Assembly (NCBI RefSeq): GCF_018494055.1
Contig: NZ_JABBFQ010000006.1
Coordinates: 62,001 to 126,000 of the forward strand
Source: Rosenbergiella epipactidis
Lineage (GTDB): Bacteria; Pseudomonadota; Gammaproteobacteria; Enterobacterales; Enterobacteriaceae
DNA: 64,000 bases
Direction: 5' to 3'
Below the pieces are notes generated by a model, which made no database searches, was not told the origin of the DNA, and saw only the letters and a list, made by a program, of their open reading frames with translations. The number at the start of each line of letters is the position of its first letter. Position 1 is the first letter of the stretch. The translations under genes and the position numbers were made by a program. Shown here piece after piece: positions 1-9,319 of the stretch.

Positions 1-1253
1 TGGAGGAGATTAAAGTCGAGCTGGCTGATCGTAAAAAAGTCCTCTTAGACAATAATAAGCTCCTTGAAGAGCAGCGCATCACACAGCGCACGCAATTCGA
101 TCTCGAGATGATGAATGAACTGGGCTACTGTTCAGGTATCGAAAACTACTCGCGCTACCTGTCCGGACGGGGCCCAGGTCAGGCACCGCCAACCTTATTT
201 GACTATTTGCCCGCAGACGGCCTGCTGGTGGTGGACGAGTCCCACGTGACTATCCCGCAGATTGGTGGGATGTATAAAGGTGACCGAGCGCGTAAGGAAA
301 ACCTGGTTGAGTATGGCTTCCGCTTACCTTCTGCTCTGGATAACCGGCCGATGAAGTTTGAGGAGTTCGAAGCGCTCGCCCCGCAAACGATCTATGTCTC
401 AGCGACCCCAGGTAAATACGAACTGGAAAAATCGGGCGAGGAAGTGATTGATCAAGTGGTGCGTCCAACAGGATTGCTGGATCCAATCTTAGAGATTAGG
501 CCGGTGGCGACCCAAGTGGATGACTTATTGTCTGAAATACGCCAACGCGTTGAAATCAATGAAAGGGTACTGGTCACCGTATTGACTAAGCGTATGGCAG
601 AAGATCTAACCGAATATTTAGAAGAGCATGGTGAGAAGGTCCGCTACCTTCACTCTGATATCGATACAGTTGAACGGATGGAAATTATTCGTGATCTACG
701 CTTAGGGAAGTTTGATGTCTTGGTAGGGATCAACTTACTGCGAGAAGGTCTGGATATGCCAGAAGTCTCGCTGGTGGCGATTTTGGATGCCGATAAAGAA
801 GGCTTCCTGCGCTCCGATCGATCATTGATTCAGACGATTGGACGGGCGGCTCGAAACGTGAGCGGTAAAGCGATTCTTTATGCAGATAAGATTACGCCGT
901 CCATGGCCCGTGCAATTGAGGAGACCGAGCGTCGTCGTGAAAAGCAAGAGGCTTGGAACAAAGAGCACGGTATTACGCCGACCAAATTAAACAAGAAAAT
1001 TACGGATATTCTTGAAATTGGTGGTGCGTCGGTGTCCGGTAAAAAAGCCAGCCCGTCTAAAGGGGATATTGAACTAAAAGCGGCGGAAACAGCGGCGGAA
1101 TATTCGCTAATGACTGCGCCGGAGTTACAGAAGAAAATTTCGGAATACGAGCGTACCATGCAGAAACATGCGCAAAACCTCGAATTTGAAGAGGCTGCTC
1201 GTTTGCGTGATGAGCTTCATCAGCTCCGAGATTTATTGCTTATCGCTATGTAG
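1..1253 (+). CDS. uvrB: UvrABC system protein B, 3' part (gene starts before the window)
   Basis: DNA damage-recognition helicase of nucleotide excision repair. It is loaded by UvrA, opens the damaged duplex and recruits UvrC. The reading frame is open from base 3, so 416 C-terminal residues are present, against about 673 for the whole family protein; the ATP-binding N-terminal third lies outside. Visible are the YSRYLSGR stretch, the DESH box ([11 protein letters not shown]), SATPG, the helicase motifs [12 protein letters not shown] and QTIGRAARN, and a C-terminal UVR domain ([16 protein letters not shown]) that contacts UvrC. It converges on yvcK with a hairpin between them. The SOS promoter expected for uvrB would be outside the window. 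Identification is near certain from end-to-end similarity. Confidence 0.98.
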   Translation, partial: EEIKVELADRKKVLLDNNKLLEEQRITQRTQFDLEMMNELGYCSGIENYSRYLSGRGPGQAPPTLFDYLPADGLLVVDESHVTIPQIGGMYKGDRARKENLVEYGFRLPSALDNRPMKFEEFEALAPQTIYVSATPGKYELEKSGEEVIDQVVRPTGLLDPILEIRPVATQVDDLLSEIRQRVEINERVLVTVLTKRMAEDLTEYLEEHGEKVRYLHSDIDTVERMEIIRDLRLGKFDVLVGINLLREGLDMPEVSLVAILDADKEGFLRSDRSLIQTIGRAARNVSGKAILYADKITPSMARAIEETERRREKQEAWNKEHGITPTKLNKKITDILEIGGASVSGKKASPSKGDIELKAAETAAEYSLMTAPELQKKISEYERTMQKHAQNLEFEEAARLRDELHQLRDLLLIAM

Positions 1254-1259
1254 GCAACC

Positions 1260-1290
1260 GCAGCACGACACGGACAGCGTGCCGTGCTGC
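1260..1290. terminator. Strong hairpin between uvrB and yvcK
   Basis: Inverted repeat GCAGCACG (1260-1267) pairs with CGTGCTGC (1283-1290), with an inner CACG/CGTG pair. It sits between convergent uvrB and yvcK. No U-tract follows on either strand, so it may mark or protect RNA ends rather than act as a classical intrinsic terminator. Confidence 0.5.
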
Positions 1291-1297
1291 AAGGATC

Positions 1298-2200
1298 TTA
1301 ATGCAAGGCTTGAAAGGCATCCTCTAACGCTTGGCGTAGCAGCTGTCTGTCATGGCGATAACCCACATCGCTAGCATCTAATGGCCGCTGGATGCGCAGT
1401 CGTTGGGTAATGCCTTGACTGTCAGCGGTGGGACCCAGAATAACGCCGTCTATCACCCGACGGCCTATTTCACTCTCAATTAAGGTGAGTTTCTCCGCCA
1501 CTGAAAGATGCCCCGCAGGGCTCAGTTCTGTTCCAAGATTATCGATAAATAACATCTTTGCCGGAGTACGGCGCAACGCTTGGCTAATCGCTTTCACTAA
1601 AATGACCGGCATAATACTGGTATACAAACTGCCAGGGCCCAAAATAATCAGGTCGGCATCGAGAATCGCTTCAACCGCTTCGCGGGTGGCTTTTACTGGA
1701 GCCGAGAGGGCTAAGCTCGTTGGCCACTCCTTCATTGCATCGATCTCGGTCTCGCCGTGGATTAAGGTCCCGCGAGCATCCGTGGCGACTAAGTCGACAG
1801 GCTGTTCCGACATGGGGATTAAAAAGGCATCGACTTTCAATACATTACGTATGAGATTGATTGCCTCTAACGGCCGAACACTCAGGCTATCCAGCGCACG
1901 TAACATTAAATTCCCTAAGTTATGCCCCGCTAATTCCCCTTGGCCGGAAAAGCGATATTCAAACATCGCTGACGCGACACTTGGCTGGGTAATGAGCTGA
2001 TTTAAGCAGTTACGTGTGTCTCCCCACGCAATGCCGCCCTCTGAGCGTCGGATGCGACCTGTCGAGCCGCCATTATCGGTAGTCGTGACAATTCCGGTGA
2101 GGCGAGAACCGAGAGAGGAGAGCGAAGACATTACTCGTCCTAAGCCATGGCCGCCACCGATGGCAACGACTCTATCAAGATCTGCTAAGGTGCGGTTCAT
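1298..2200 (-). CDS. yvcK: YvcK/CofD-like gluconeogenesis factor family protein (YbhK)
   Basis: 300-residue member of the YvcK/YbhK family, related in fold to CofD (2-phospho-lactate transferase). Bacillus YvcK binds UDP-sugars and affects cell shape and growth on gluconeogenic carbon; the role in enterobacteria is not firmly established. Family signatures visible are the N-terminal GGGHGLGRV loop (residues 15-23), [27 protein letters not shown] and [13 protein letters not shown]. Length matches the E. coli protein (about 302). The ATG at 2200 opens about 230 bp of intergenic DNA shared with divergent moaA, as in K-12. The long open frame on the opposite strand is a shadow. Confidence 0.93.
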   Translation of the reverse strand: MNRTLADLDRVVAIGGGHGLGRVMSSLSSLGSRLTGIVTTTDNGGSTGRIRRSEGGIAWGDTRNCLNQLITQPSVASAMFEYRFSGQGELAGHNLGNLMLRALDSLSVRPLEAINLIRNVLKVDAFLIPMSEQPVDLVATDARGTLIHGETEIDAMKEWPTSLALSAPVKATREAVEAILDADLIILGPGSLYTSIMPVILVKAISQALRRTPAKMLFIDNLGTELSPAGHLSVAEKLTLIESEIGRRVIDGVILGPTADSQGITQRLRIQRPLDASDVGYRHDRQLLRQALEDAFQALH

Positions 2201-2303
2201 TTGGGCATCATCCTTAAGGTCGAGTGTTTACAGCAAATACTAGCGCGTATTATCTGCTGTTCTCCACGTATTGCCCAAGACAAATTTGAAAAATATCAGA
2301 GAA

Positions 2304-2354
2304 TTGATCAGCCAAACATGACACTTATACCTATTCAAGCTAGGATAATGTCAT
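2304..2354 (+). promoter_or_regulatory. Candidate moaA promoter with an imperfect palindrome over the -10 region
   Basis: A plausible sigma70 promoter is TTGATC (2304-2309), 16 bp, TATACC (2326-2331). Overlapping it is an interrupted inverted repeat: ATGACA (2318-2323), TTAT (2325-2328) and CCTA (2330-2333) pair with TAGG (2341-2344), ATAA (2345-2348) and TGTCAT (2349-2354) around a 7-base loop. It could be an operator or, if transcription starts upstream, a leader hairpin. I do not recognise it as a ModE or FNR site. Confidence 0.4.
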
Positions 2355-2431
2355 CACTTCCCCGGTTTTTCATTACACGTGAATTGGCGTGAATGGATAT
2401 TTTGTTGCATCACCTTTAACGAGGTATTTAT

Positions 2432-3412
2432 TTGTTACCCTTGACCGATACCTATCAGCGCAAATTTTATTACTTACGGCTGTCTATCACGGACGTCTGT
2501 AACTTTCGCTGTACGTACTGTTTACCTGATGGCTATCGACCGAGTAAGGACCGAGAGGCGTTCTTATCTGTCGAGGAGATCGCCCGAGTGGCGCAAGCTT
2601 TTGGTCAATTGGGGACGACGAAAATACGGTTAACCGGCGGTGAGCCCTCAATGCGCCGTGATTTTAGCGACATCATCGCCGCTATCCGTCAGCAACCGGC
2701 GATACAACAGATTGCTATGACAACCAATGGCTACCGCTTAGCGAAAGAGGCGGCAAATTGGCGTGCGGCGGGGCTGACTGCGGTTAACGTCAGTCTAGAT
2801 AGCCTGGATGCGCGCCAGTTTCATCAAATAACCGGTCAGAATAAATTTACTGACGTTATGGCTGGAATCGATGCCAGCTTGGCAGCCGGTTTTCCCGTGG
2901 TCAAAATCAACGTCGTGTTGATGAAACACCTCACTCAACAGCTCCCCGAATTCCTCGCGTGGATAAAGGATCGTCCACTGCAGCTACGTTTTATTGAGTT
3001 AATGGAAACGGGAGAGGGTAACGATTACTTTGCTAAGCACCACCTTTCTGGTGAGCATCTACGCCGCCAATTAGTGGATCAAGGTTGGCAAGCCGTCGCC
3101 CGAGCCGCTGATGCGGGACCCGCCCAAATTTTTAGTCATCCTGACTATCTTGGACAGATAGGGTTGATCATGCCTTATGACAAAGGTTTCTGTGATAGCT
3201 GTAACCGATTACGGGTCTCGGCTATCGGTCAATTACACCTCTGTTTATTTGGTGAGCAAGCCATCGATCTGCGTGATTTACTGCAGGCTGATGGCCAACA
3301 ATCGTTACTACAAGAACGTATTCAGTCGAGCTTGGCTCAGAAGAAACAGACACATTTTCTCCATCAAGGGATGACGGGCATGGCGCGCAATCTCTCTTAT
3401 ATTGGTGGTTAA
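2432..3412 (+). CDS. moaA: GTP 3',8-cyclase MoaA (radical SAM)
   Basis: Catalyses the first step of molybdenum cofactor synthesis, radical cyclisation of GTP, with MoaC completing cyclic pyranopterin monophosphate. 326 residues against 329 in E. coli. The radical-SAM cluster ligands are C23, C27 and C30 (CNFRCTYC); the second [4Fe-4S] cluster uses C254, C257 and C271 (CDSCNRLR...LCLF). [11 protein letters not shown] is the SAM-binding GGE region, and the protein ends in the conserved Gly-Gly. The start is TTG at 2432, supported by GAGG at 2421-2424 and by alignment of the N-terminus. First gene of a moaABCDE run, 14 bases before moaB. Confidence 0.97.
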   Translation: MLPLTDTYQRKFYYLRLSITDVCNFRCTYCLPDGYRPSKDREAFLSVEEIARVAQAFGQLGTTKIRLTGGEPSMRRDFSDIIAAIRQQPAIQQIAMTTNGYRLAKEAANWRAAGLTAVNVSLDSLDARQFHQITGQNKFTDVMAGIDASLAAGFPVVKINVVLMKHLTQQLPEFLAWIKDRPLQLRFIELMETGEGNDYFAKHHLSGEHLRRQLVDQGWQAVARAADAGPAQIFSHPDYLGQIGLIMPYDKGFCDSCNRLRVSAIGQLHLCLFGEQAIDLRDLLQADGQQSLLQERIQSSLAQKKQTHFLHQGMTGMARNLSYIGG

Positions 3413-3426
3413 GGCGAGGAGCTGAA

Positions 3427-3948
3427 ATGGGTAATCCACAAGGGAACACACCTTCTCTAAATATTGCAGTGTTAACGATCTCGAACCATCGTACCGAGGA
3501 AAATGATAGCTCTGGCGATTATCTGCAACAGGCGGTGGAGCATGCCGGACATCGCGTGGTTGAGCGTGCGATTTGTCCCGATAATCGCTATGCAATACGC
3601 GCCATCGTGTCACAAGCGATTGCGAGTCCGCATATCCAAGTGGTGTTAATCAATGGCGGAACGGGGTTTCATGAACAGAATACAACGCCTGAGGCGATCG
3701 TTCCGTTATTTGATAAAGAGATCACGGGGTTTGGTGAGCTGTTTAGGATGTTCTCGTTTGAACAAATTCAGCAGGCGACCTTACAATCTCGTGCGGTAGC
3801 AGGGCTGGCGAATAAAACAGTCATCTTTGCCTTTCCTGGTTCCACCTCGGCGTGTCAATTGGCTTGGGAACAGATTATCGATGCACAGCTCGATATCAAC
3901 ACGACTCCCTGTAATTTCGTCTCACAACTCAAGAAAGTCTCTCCATGA
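3427..3948 (+). CDS. moaB: Molybdenum cofactor biosynthesis protein MoaB
   Basis: MoaB/MogA-type molybdopterin adenylyltransferase fold; the E. coli MoaB itself has uncertain activity, MogA being the main adenylyltransferase there. 173 residues, near the family length of 170. The signature [16 protein letters not shown] (about residues 77-92) and the later [18 protein letters not shown] segment are diagnostic. The stop codon overlaps the moaC start by four bases (ATGA arrangement at 3945-3948), so translation is probably coupled. No mogA is present in this window. Confidence 0.95.
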   Translation: MGNPQGNTPSLNIAVLTISNHRTEENDSSGDYLQQAVEHAGHRVVERAICPDNRYAIRAIVSQAIASPHIQVVLINGGTGFHEQNTTPEAIVPLFDKEITGFGELFRMFSFEQIQQATLQSRAVAGLANKTVIFAFPGSTSACQLAWEQIIDAQLDINTTPCNFVSQLKKVSP

Positions 3949-4430
3949 ATTCATTATCTCACCTTAATCAAGCGGGCGAGGCGAATATGGTGGATGTCAG
4001 CGAAAAAGCGGTGACATTACGCCAAGCGCGCGCCGAAGCCTATCTCTCCCTCAATGCGCATACCCTACAATTAATTACTGAAGGCAAACATCCTAAAGGG
4101 GATGTCTTTGCTGTGGCACGTATCGCCGGGATTCAAGCCGCGAAGAAGACGTGGGATCTGATCCCTCTGTGTCACCCGTTAATGCTGACCAAAGTGGAAG
4201 TGTTGCTAACCCCGCTACAGGATCCTTGCCGTATTCATATCCAAACGCTCTGCCGCCTAAGCGGGCAAACAGGCGTGGAGATGGAAGCTTTAACGGCAGC
4301 CTCAGTTGCGGCGTTGACCTTATACGACATGTGTAAAGCGGTACAGAAAGATATGGTGATTGAGTGTATCCGGCTGGTGGAGAAGCAGGGTGGAAAATCC
4401 GGTGACTATCAAGGGAGTTGGCATGATTAA
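3945..4430 (+). CDS. moaC: Cyclic pyranopterin monophosphate synthase MoaC
   Basis: Converts the MoaA product into cyclic pyranopterin monophosphate. 161 residues, identical in length to E. coli MoaC. Conserved blocks visible: [22 protein letters not shown] at the N-terminus (about residues 11-32), [13 protein letters not shown] (active-site region) and [23 protein letters not shown] with the catalytic-site lysine in DMCKA. It starts inside the last codons of moaB and its last codons overlap the moaD ATG, so the genes are tightly coupled. Confidence 0.97.
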   Translation: MNSLSHLNQAGEANMVDVSEKAVTLRQARAEAYLSLNAHTLQLITEGKHPKGDVFAVARIAGIQAAKKTWDLIPLCHPLMLTKVEVLLTPLQDPCRIHIQTLCRLSGQTGVEMEALTAASVAALTLYDMCKAVQKDMVIECIRLVEKQGGKSGDYQGSWHD

Positions 4431-4668
4431 GGTGCTTTTTTTTGCACAAACCCGTGAACTGGTTGAGTGCGATAAGCTCATGCTGCCTGCCGAATTTAAC
4501 ACGGTTGAACAACTCCGTACCGCGCTCGTACAACGCGGTAAACGCTGGCAGTTGGCACTGGCGGATGGGCGCTTATTGGTTGCGGTGAACCAAGAAATTT
4601 GCGACGTTTCACAGCCTCTGCAGTCAGGTGATGAGGTGGCCTTCTTCCCACCCGTCACGGGGGGATAA
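4423..4668 (+). CDS. moaD: Molybdopterin synthase sulfur carrier subunit MoaD
   Basis: Small ubiquitin-like sulfur carrier. MoeB (encoded at 30852-31601) adenylates its C-terminal glycine, which then becomes a thiocarboxylate that donates sulfur in the MoaD-MoaE complex. The start chosen is ATG 4423, giving 81 residues as in E. coli and the N-terminus [13 protein letters not shown]; an upstream in-frame start would run well into moaC. The C-terminus PPVTGG carries the required Gly-Gly. The start overlaps the moaC stop region; the stop is two bases before moaE. Confidence 0.96.
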   Translation: MIKVLFFAQTRELVECDKLMLPAEFNTVEQLRTALVQRGKRWQLALADGRLLVAVNQEICDVSQPLQSGDEVAFFPPVTGG

Positions 4669-4670
4669 CG

Positions 4671-5138
4671 ATGCTTGCGTTGACCCGTATTGAGGTCACT
4701 GCCGCGCCTTTCAATGTCGAAAATGAATATCGGCTTGCCGCCAGCCATCATCAAGATGGCGCTATCGTCTTTTTCGTCGGTAAGGTGCGCGACATGAACC
4801 AAGGTCAAGCGGTGAGTCAGCTTACCTTGGAGCACTATCCAGGCATGACCGAGCGAGTGTTAAATGGCCTGGCGGATCATGCTAGGGAGCGCTTTGCAGT
4901 CAATAACATCACGATTATTCATCGCGTCGGGACGTTTTCGTTAGGAGAAGAGATTGTATTGGTGATCGTCAGTGCAATTCACCGGCATGCCGCCTTCTTG
5001 GCAACAGAATTCATTATGGATTTATTGAAAAGCCAAGCGCCTTTTTGGAAACGTGAAAGTACAGCTGAGGGGACAAGGTGGTTATCACCTACCTTACAAG
5101 ACAGTACCGCCTCAGAGAAATGGAACAATAAGGAATGA
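4671..5138 (+). CDS. moaE: Molybdopterin synthase catalytic subunit MoaE
   Basis: Large subunit of molybdopterin synthase, which inserts two dithiolene sulfurs into cyclic pyranopterin monophosphate. 155 residues against about 150 in E. coli. Visible family blocks: GAIVFFVGKVRD (about residues 29-40), LTLEHYPGMTE, HRVGTFSLGEEIVLV and the lysine-bearing KSQAPFWKRE active-site segment. The C-terminus is slightly longer and more polar than usual. Its TGA overlaps the ATG of the following lipoprotein gene (5135-5138). Confidence 0.96.
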   Translation: MLALTRIEVTAAPFNVENEYRLAASHHQDGAIVFFVGKVRDMNQGQAVSQLTLEHYPGMTERVLNGLADHARERFAVNNITIIHRVGTFSLGEEIVLVIVSAIHRHAAFLATEFIMDLLKSQAPFWKRESTAEGTRWLSPTLQDSTASEKWNNKE

Positions 5139-6247
5139 TCAACGTGACGCGACCGACAGCCCTAAAATTGACGCTATCGGCTATGATGGCATTACTGCTG
5201 GCGAGTTGTGCGTCGGAAAAACCCAAAGCGCCAGTACGACCAAAAGTTGCCGTAACCACTCAAGTTAAGCAGCTGCTGCCAAGTTCTGTGTCGAACAAAA
5301 CTGCCTGGTCGGAGGATATCTACCAAGCGTTTTTACATCAACAGATCGATGCTAATGTTTCTAATCTGTGCGCAGTCATTGCTGTGGCGGGCCAAGAGAC
5401 CAATTTTAATGCCGACGCGCCGGTTAAAGGTTTACCGCAGATTGCTTGGCAGGAGATTTATCGTCGAGCAGGCTCACTGCATATTCCTGAATTTGTAGTA
5501 CGTACGGCATTAAAAATTCCGTCGACCAATGGTAAAAGCTACACTGAGCGATTAGATACTGTGCGCAGCGAACGTGAACTGAGTGATATTTTTGACGATT
5601 TAATTGATTCTGTTCCCTTAGGCCAACGATTATTTGGTCGCTTTAATCCTATCCATACTGGAGGGCCGATGCAGGTGAGTATCGCCTTTGCGGAACAGCA
5701 TGCAGAGGATTACCCTTACAAGGTAGAGAAAAGTATTCGTAAAGAAGTCCTTACCCAGCGCGGTGGGGTCTACTTTGGTACACTGCATCTGCTCGGCTAC
5801 CCCACCCATTATTCGGTGCCTTTATACCGTTTTGCCGACTATAATGCAGGGTGGTATGCCAGTCGTAATGCTGCCTTCCAAGCGGCAGTCTCCTATTTGA
5901 GCGGACAAAAATTGGCATTAGATGGCGATTTAATTCAATATCAGAGTGACGCGCCGAGTCACACCGAGTTGGCGATTAGGTCGATTCGCTCTACACTGCA
6001 ACTGAGCGACTCAGCGATTCACCAACAGTTGTCACTAGGTGAATCACTTGAATTTGAACAAAGCCAATTATGGAAAAAGGTCTTTTCTGCCGCGGATAAA
6101 AAGCGAGGGCAGGCTTGGCCACACGAGCGGTTACCAGGGATCACATTAGAAAGCCCAAAAATTACTCGTAATTTGACGACCGCCTGGTTTGCACAACGCG
6201 TAAACCAACGTTATCAACACTGTTTACTTCAAGCTAGGGAGGAGTAA
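5135..6247 (+). CDS. DUF1615 family lipoprotein
   Basis: 370-residue predicted lipoprotein. The N-terminus has basic residues, a hydrophobic core (LTLSAMMALLLASC) and a lipobox LASC with the lipidation cysteine at residue 25. The rest resembles the DUF1615 family, which has no assigned function to my knowledge; AVAGQETNF near residue 84 followed by FGRFNPIHTGGPMQVS is reminiscent of lysozyme-like folds, with a glutamate in the AGQETNF motif, but that is only an impression. The gene overlaps moaE by four bases and its stop overlaps the ybhL start by one, so it is co-translated with the cofactor genes. A gene here is not part of the K-12 arrangement. Confidence 0.85.
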   Translation: MINVTRPTALKLTLSAMMALLLASCASEKPKAPVRPKVAVTTQVKQLLPSSVSNKTAWSEDIYQAFLHQQIDANVSNLCAVIAVAGQETNFNADAPVKGLPQIAWQEIYRRAGSLHIPEFVVRTALKIPSTNGKSYTERLDTVRSERELSDIFDDLIDSVPLGQRLFGRFNPIHTGGPMQVSIAFAEQHAEDYPYKVEKSIRKEVLTQRGGVYFGTLHLLGYPTHYSVPLYRFADYNAGWYASRNAAFQAAVSYLSGQKLALDGDLIQYQSDAPSHTELAIRSIRSTLQLSDSAIHQQLSLGESLEFEQSQLWKKVFSAADKKRGQAWPHERLPGITLESPKITRNLTTAWFAQRVNQRYQHCLLQAREE

Positions 6248-6957
6248 TGGAAAATTATCAACGTCCTTCATCGTTAGGACACACCTCGTCGGGCAGTCGC
6301 GTACAAGCGTATATGACCCAAGTTTATGGTTGGATGACCACTGGCTTATTATTAACGGCGTTTGTCAGCTGGTTTGCCGCAAGAACGCCTGCAGTCATGG
6401 AAGCCATATTCTCCAGCCGAATAACCTTCTTTGGGTTAATCATTGCACAACTTGCCGTGGTATTCGTACTGTCAGGTATGGTGCATAAAATGAGCGCAGC
6501 ACTGGCCACTGGCCTGTTTATGCTGTACTCCGTACTGACCGGGCTGACCATGGCCAGTATTTTTCTTGCCTTCACCTATTCTTCGATTGCCAGTACCTTT
6601 GTGGTGACGGCGGCGATGTTTGGTGCGATGACGGTTTATGGTGCGGTAACGAAGCGCGACCTCAGTAAATTGGGAAGCTTACTGTTTATGGCGCTCATCG
6701 GCATATTAATCGCTTCGCTGGTTAATTACTGGCTTAAGAGTACCGCATTAATGTGGGCGATTACCTACATCGGTGTAGTGGTATTTGTCGGCTTAACCGC
6801 CTACGACACACAAAAACTTCGCCAACTAGGTGAGAATATTGATGCATCGGATAAGGCGAATTTTCGTCGTTATAGTATCGTTGGAGCACTCACCTTATAC
6901 TTAGATTTCATCAATCTTTTCATGATGTTACTAAGAATTTTTGGTGATAGACGATAA
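6247..6957 (+). CDS. ybhL: Bax inhibitor-1 / YccA family inner membrane protein YbhL
   Basis: 236-residue polytopic membrane protein of the BI-1 (TMBIM) family, about the size of E. coli YbhL (234). Seven hydrophobic segments can be counted from about residue 28 to 232. The C-terminal signature with two acidic residues (GLTAYDTQKLRQLGE, then LYLDFINLFMMLLRIFGDRR) is characteristic; in structurally studied homologues such aspartates form a pH sensor for calcium leak. Function in enterobacteria is unsettled. The start overlaps the upstream DUF1615 stop (TAATG). A good intrinsic terminator follows at 6981. Confidence 0.95.
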   Translation: MENYQRPSSLGHTSSGSRVQAYMTQVYGWMTTGLLLTAFVSWFAARTPAVMEAIFSSRITFFGLIIAQLAVVFVLSGMVHKMSAALATGLFMLYSVLTGLTMASIFLAFTYSSIASTFVVTAAMFGAMTVYGAVTKRDLSKLGSLLFMALIGILIASLVNYWLKSTALMWAITYIGVVVFVGLTAYDTQKLRQLGENIDASDKANFRRYSIVGALTLYLDFINLFMMLLRIFGDRR

Positions 6958-6980
6958 CGTAACAGCAGAAGATCGTGAAA

Positions 6981-7006
6981 AGAGGGGATTAACCCCTCTT
7001 TTTTTT
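6981..7006 (+). terminator. Intrinsic terminator after ybhL
   Basis: AGAGGGG (6981-6987) pairs with CCCCTCT (6993-6999) around a 5-base loop and is followed by an uninterrupted run of T to 7006. It probably ends the moaABCDE-lipoprotein-ybhL transcript. Confidence 0.9.
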
Positions 7007-7407
7007 GCGCAAAAAAACAGCAGAAATTTCTTAAGTTGAATACACCAAAAAAAGAGGTTTTATTTCAACCTACTGTTTTTAAAGACCATTTATTAATAAA
7101 ACTCTCCTGCGGATTGTTTTTTGACCAATAAAAAGCCTTTCACTACATTATTCTAAAAATCCTTATTAATAGCTATTTTTACAGTGTTTCATACTAATTA
7201 ATCACCGGCTTTAAAACAAAATATGATATTTCTACTTATTTGTGGCAGACTGAGGCCGTCTTCTTAAGGAATTATCTGAAGAAATATCGGTCATATCACA
7301 ATTGCAGTACAGAGTAGTGGTCAACCGAATTAATTCGATTACTCTCGGAAGACAATTACTGGCGTTAGAGTGTTTTGCTTTAATGCGAGTATTACTAGGA
7401 GATAACT
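7007..7407. other. AT-rich intergenic stretch, no gene seen
   Basis: About 400 bases between the ybhL terminator and ybhQ. It is strongly AT-rich with many short stop-rich frames and no credible start and ribosome-binding site except that of ybhQ (TAGGAG at 7396-7401). In K-12 several genes lie between ybhL and ybhQ, so this may be deletion scar plus the ybhQ promoter region. I see no tRNA or clear riboswitch fold. Confidence 0.6.
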
Positions 7408-7800
7408 ATGAAATGGTCTAACCGTGTTCAGATTGTCACTGGGCAAACGTGTTTTCATATCGCGATGCACTTAACCATCGTGGCTTCATTAATTTGGGGC
7501 TTTAAACACAAGTTGTTAGTTGAAGTCAGTGCCGGATTGGTCGCAAGTTATGTCGTTTTGCTGGTTGCTATGTTAATTACGCAAAATGTCTCGCGCTTAC
7601 GCGCAGTGGGAGATTATCTAGAAGAAGCCTCTACCACCTACTATTTTGGTGCGGCGATGTTGTCACTCTTCTTATTCTCTCGTGTATTGCACAATCCGCT
7701 ACTGATTTGTGGATTAGGTGTGGCGATGCTCATTGGGCCCGCACTTTTCTCATTGTTCGCCAAAGGTTCCGGTCAGCAAGTCGAGAAAAAACGCAGCTAA
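7408..7800 (+). CDS. ybhQ: Inner membrane protein YbhQ
   Basis: 130-residue membrane protein aligning along its length with E. coli YbhQ (136 residues): MKWSNRVQIVTG against MKWQQRVRVATG, the EEASTTYYFGAA block against EELTTTWYFGAA, and GPALFSLFAKG near the end. Four hydrophobic segments are apparent (about residues 18-35, 40-58, 73-90 and 95-117) with a basic C-terminal tail. No biochemical function is known to me. It has its own ribosome-binding site (TAGGAG, 6 bases before ATG) and a downstream terminator, so it is probably monocistronic. Confidence 0.9.
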   Translation: MKWSNRVQIVTGQTCFHIAMHLTIVASLIWGFKHKLLVEVSAGLVASYVVLLVAMLITQNVSRLRAVGDYLEEASTTYYFGAAMLSLFLFSRVLHNPLLICGLGVAMLIGPALFSLFAKGSGQQVEKKRS

Positions 7801-7807
7801 TACCTCC

Positions 7808-7835
7808 AAGGCCAGTCATTTGACTGGCCTTTTTA
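7808..7835 (+). terminator. Intrinsic terminator after ybhQ
   Basis: AAGGCCAGTCA (7808-7818) pairs perfectly with TGACTGGCCTT (7821-7831) over a two-base apex, followed by T residues to 7835. Confidence 0.88.
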
Positions 7836-7983
7836 ACATCCTCGCAGTCCTGTCTAAAGTCTGATACACTCCTTGCACTTATCGCATTGTAGTTTGCGTT
7901 GATCTCTCTCAATTTAGTGACAATTCCCCCCCTGAAAACTGCACCGTGAATAGACGGTCAGGGTGTCTCTGGAGCAATACCCC

Positions 7984-9315
7984 ATGACTTTCGATTCACT
8001 CGGTTTACATGCCGAGATTTTGCGTGCTGTTAACGAACAGGGCTACACCACCCCTACGCCAATCCAACAACAAGCGATTCCTATCGTTTTAGCGGGGGAT
8101 GACTTATTAGCCAGCGCGCAAACGGGTACGGGTAAAACCGCAGGGTTCACCTTGCCACTGTTACACCGTCTTGCCGCAAGCGAGAAGCCTATTAATGGAC
8201 GTAGGCCGGTACGAGCACTCATTTTAACGCCTACGCGCGAACTGGCCGCACAAGTCGGGGAGAATGTGCAAAGCTATAGCCGTTACCTTAAATTACGGTC
8301 GCTGGTGGTATTCGGCGGCGTCAGCATCAATCCGCAAATGATGAAATTGCGTGGCGGAGTTGACGTACTGGTTGCGACACCGGGTCGATTACTCGATCTC
8401 GTGCAGCAGAATGCCGTGCAATTATCGAATATCGAAATTTTAGTGCTGGACGAAGCCGACCGTATGCTAGATATGGGCTTTATCCATGATATCCGTCGTA
8501 TTTTAGCGAAATTGCCGACGCGTCGTCAGAACTTACTGTTCTCGGCGACCTTCTCTGACGAGATCAAAGCACTGGCGGAAAAGTTACTAGATCATCCAAA
8601 ATTAGTCGAAGTGGCTCGCCGTAATACCGCTTCCGAACAAGTATCTCAACAGGTGCATTTCGTTGATAAGAAGCGTAAGCGTGAATTGCTTTCTTATTTA
8701 ATCGGTAAGGAAAATTGGCAGCAGGTATTAGTCTTCACCCGTACCAAGCACGGTGCTAACCACCTTGCAGAGCAGCTAAATAAAGATGGGATTACGGCTG
8801 CTGCGATCCACGGTAATAAAAGTCAAGGTGCACGAACGCGTGCGCTTGAGCATTTTAAAACCGGTGAAGTGCGCGTATTAGTCGCGACCGATATTGCGGC
8901 ACGTGGCATCGATATTGAAGAACTGCCTCACGTCGTGAACTACGAGCTTCCTAATGTGGCGGAGGATTATGTGCACCGTATTGGCCGTACTGGCCGTGCA
9001 GCGGCCAGTGGATCTGCACTGTCACTTGTGTGTGTAGATGAACATAAGTTATTACGTGATATCGAAAAGCTCTTGAAAAAAGAAATTCCTCGTCTAGCCA
9101 TTCCAGGCTACGAGCCGGATCCGTCTATTAAAGCTGAACCGATTCAAAACGGACGCCAAGGCGGACGTGGTGCTGGACGCGGTGGACGCTCTGAGCATAA
9201 TGGCTCGCGCGGACAGGGCCGTCCTCAAGGACAAAATAGCTCTCGGCCTCGCACGCGTAATGGGGCTTCTGCGTCAACAAAGCCTGCCGCGAAGAAACCG
9301 CAGGGTAATCGCTAG
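7984..9315 (+). CDS. rhlE: DEAD-box ATP-dependent RNA helicase RhlE
   Basis: RNA helicase involved in ribosome maturation and RNA turnover. The start is taken as ATG 7984 (MTFDSLGL, matching MSFDSLGL of E. coli), with CTGGAG at 7969-7974 as ribosome-binding site; an in-frame GTG 21 bases upstream lacks that support. 443 residues. Q motif [11 protein letters not shown], Walker A AQTGTGKT (residues 45-52), DEAD near residue 157, SAT motif, and [10 protein letters not shown] are visible. The C-terminal tail from about residue 395 is rich in Gly, Arg, Ser and Asn ([10 protein letters not shown]), a typical RNA-binding tail. Its TAG ends four bases before dusC. Confidence 0.95.
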   Translation: MTFDSLGLHAEILRAVNEQGYTTPTPIQQQAIPIVLAGDDLLASAQTGTGKTAGFTLPLLHRLAASEKPINGRRPVRALILTPTRELAAQVGENVQSYSRYLKLRSLVVFGGVSINPQMMKLRGGVDVLVATPGRLLDLVQQNAVQLSNIEILVLDEADRMLDMGFIHDIRRILAKLPTRRQNLLFSATFSDEIKALAEKLLDHPKLVEVARRNTASEQVSQQVHFVDKKRKRELLSYLIGKENWQQVLVFTRTKHGANHLAEQLNKDGITAAAIHGNKSQGARTRALEHFKTGEVRVLVATDIAARGIDIEELPHVVNYELPNVAEDYVHRIGRTGRAAASGSALSLVCVDEHKLLRDIEKLLKKEIPRLAIPGYEPDPSIKAEPIQNGRQGGRGAGRGGRSEHNGSRGQGRPQGQNSSRPRTRNGASASTKPAAKKPQGNR

Positions 9316-9319
9316 TCCA

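Noticed and set aside
1428-2000. 190-codon open frame opposite yvcK
   Set aside because: Shadow of a conserved gene: the yvcK frame carries all family motifs, and the opposite frame has no recognisable domain or ribosome-binding site.
2201-2431. Molybdenum cofactor riboswitch before moaA
   Set aside because: Expected from E. coli, but this leader is AT-rich and I cannot find the GC-rich aptamer core by eye. A covariance search would decide.
7963-7983. GTG start for rhlE, seven codons upstream
   Set aside because: The ATG at 7984 matches the family N-terminus and has CTGGAG in front; the GTG codons would include that ribosome-binding site.
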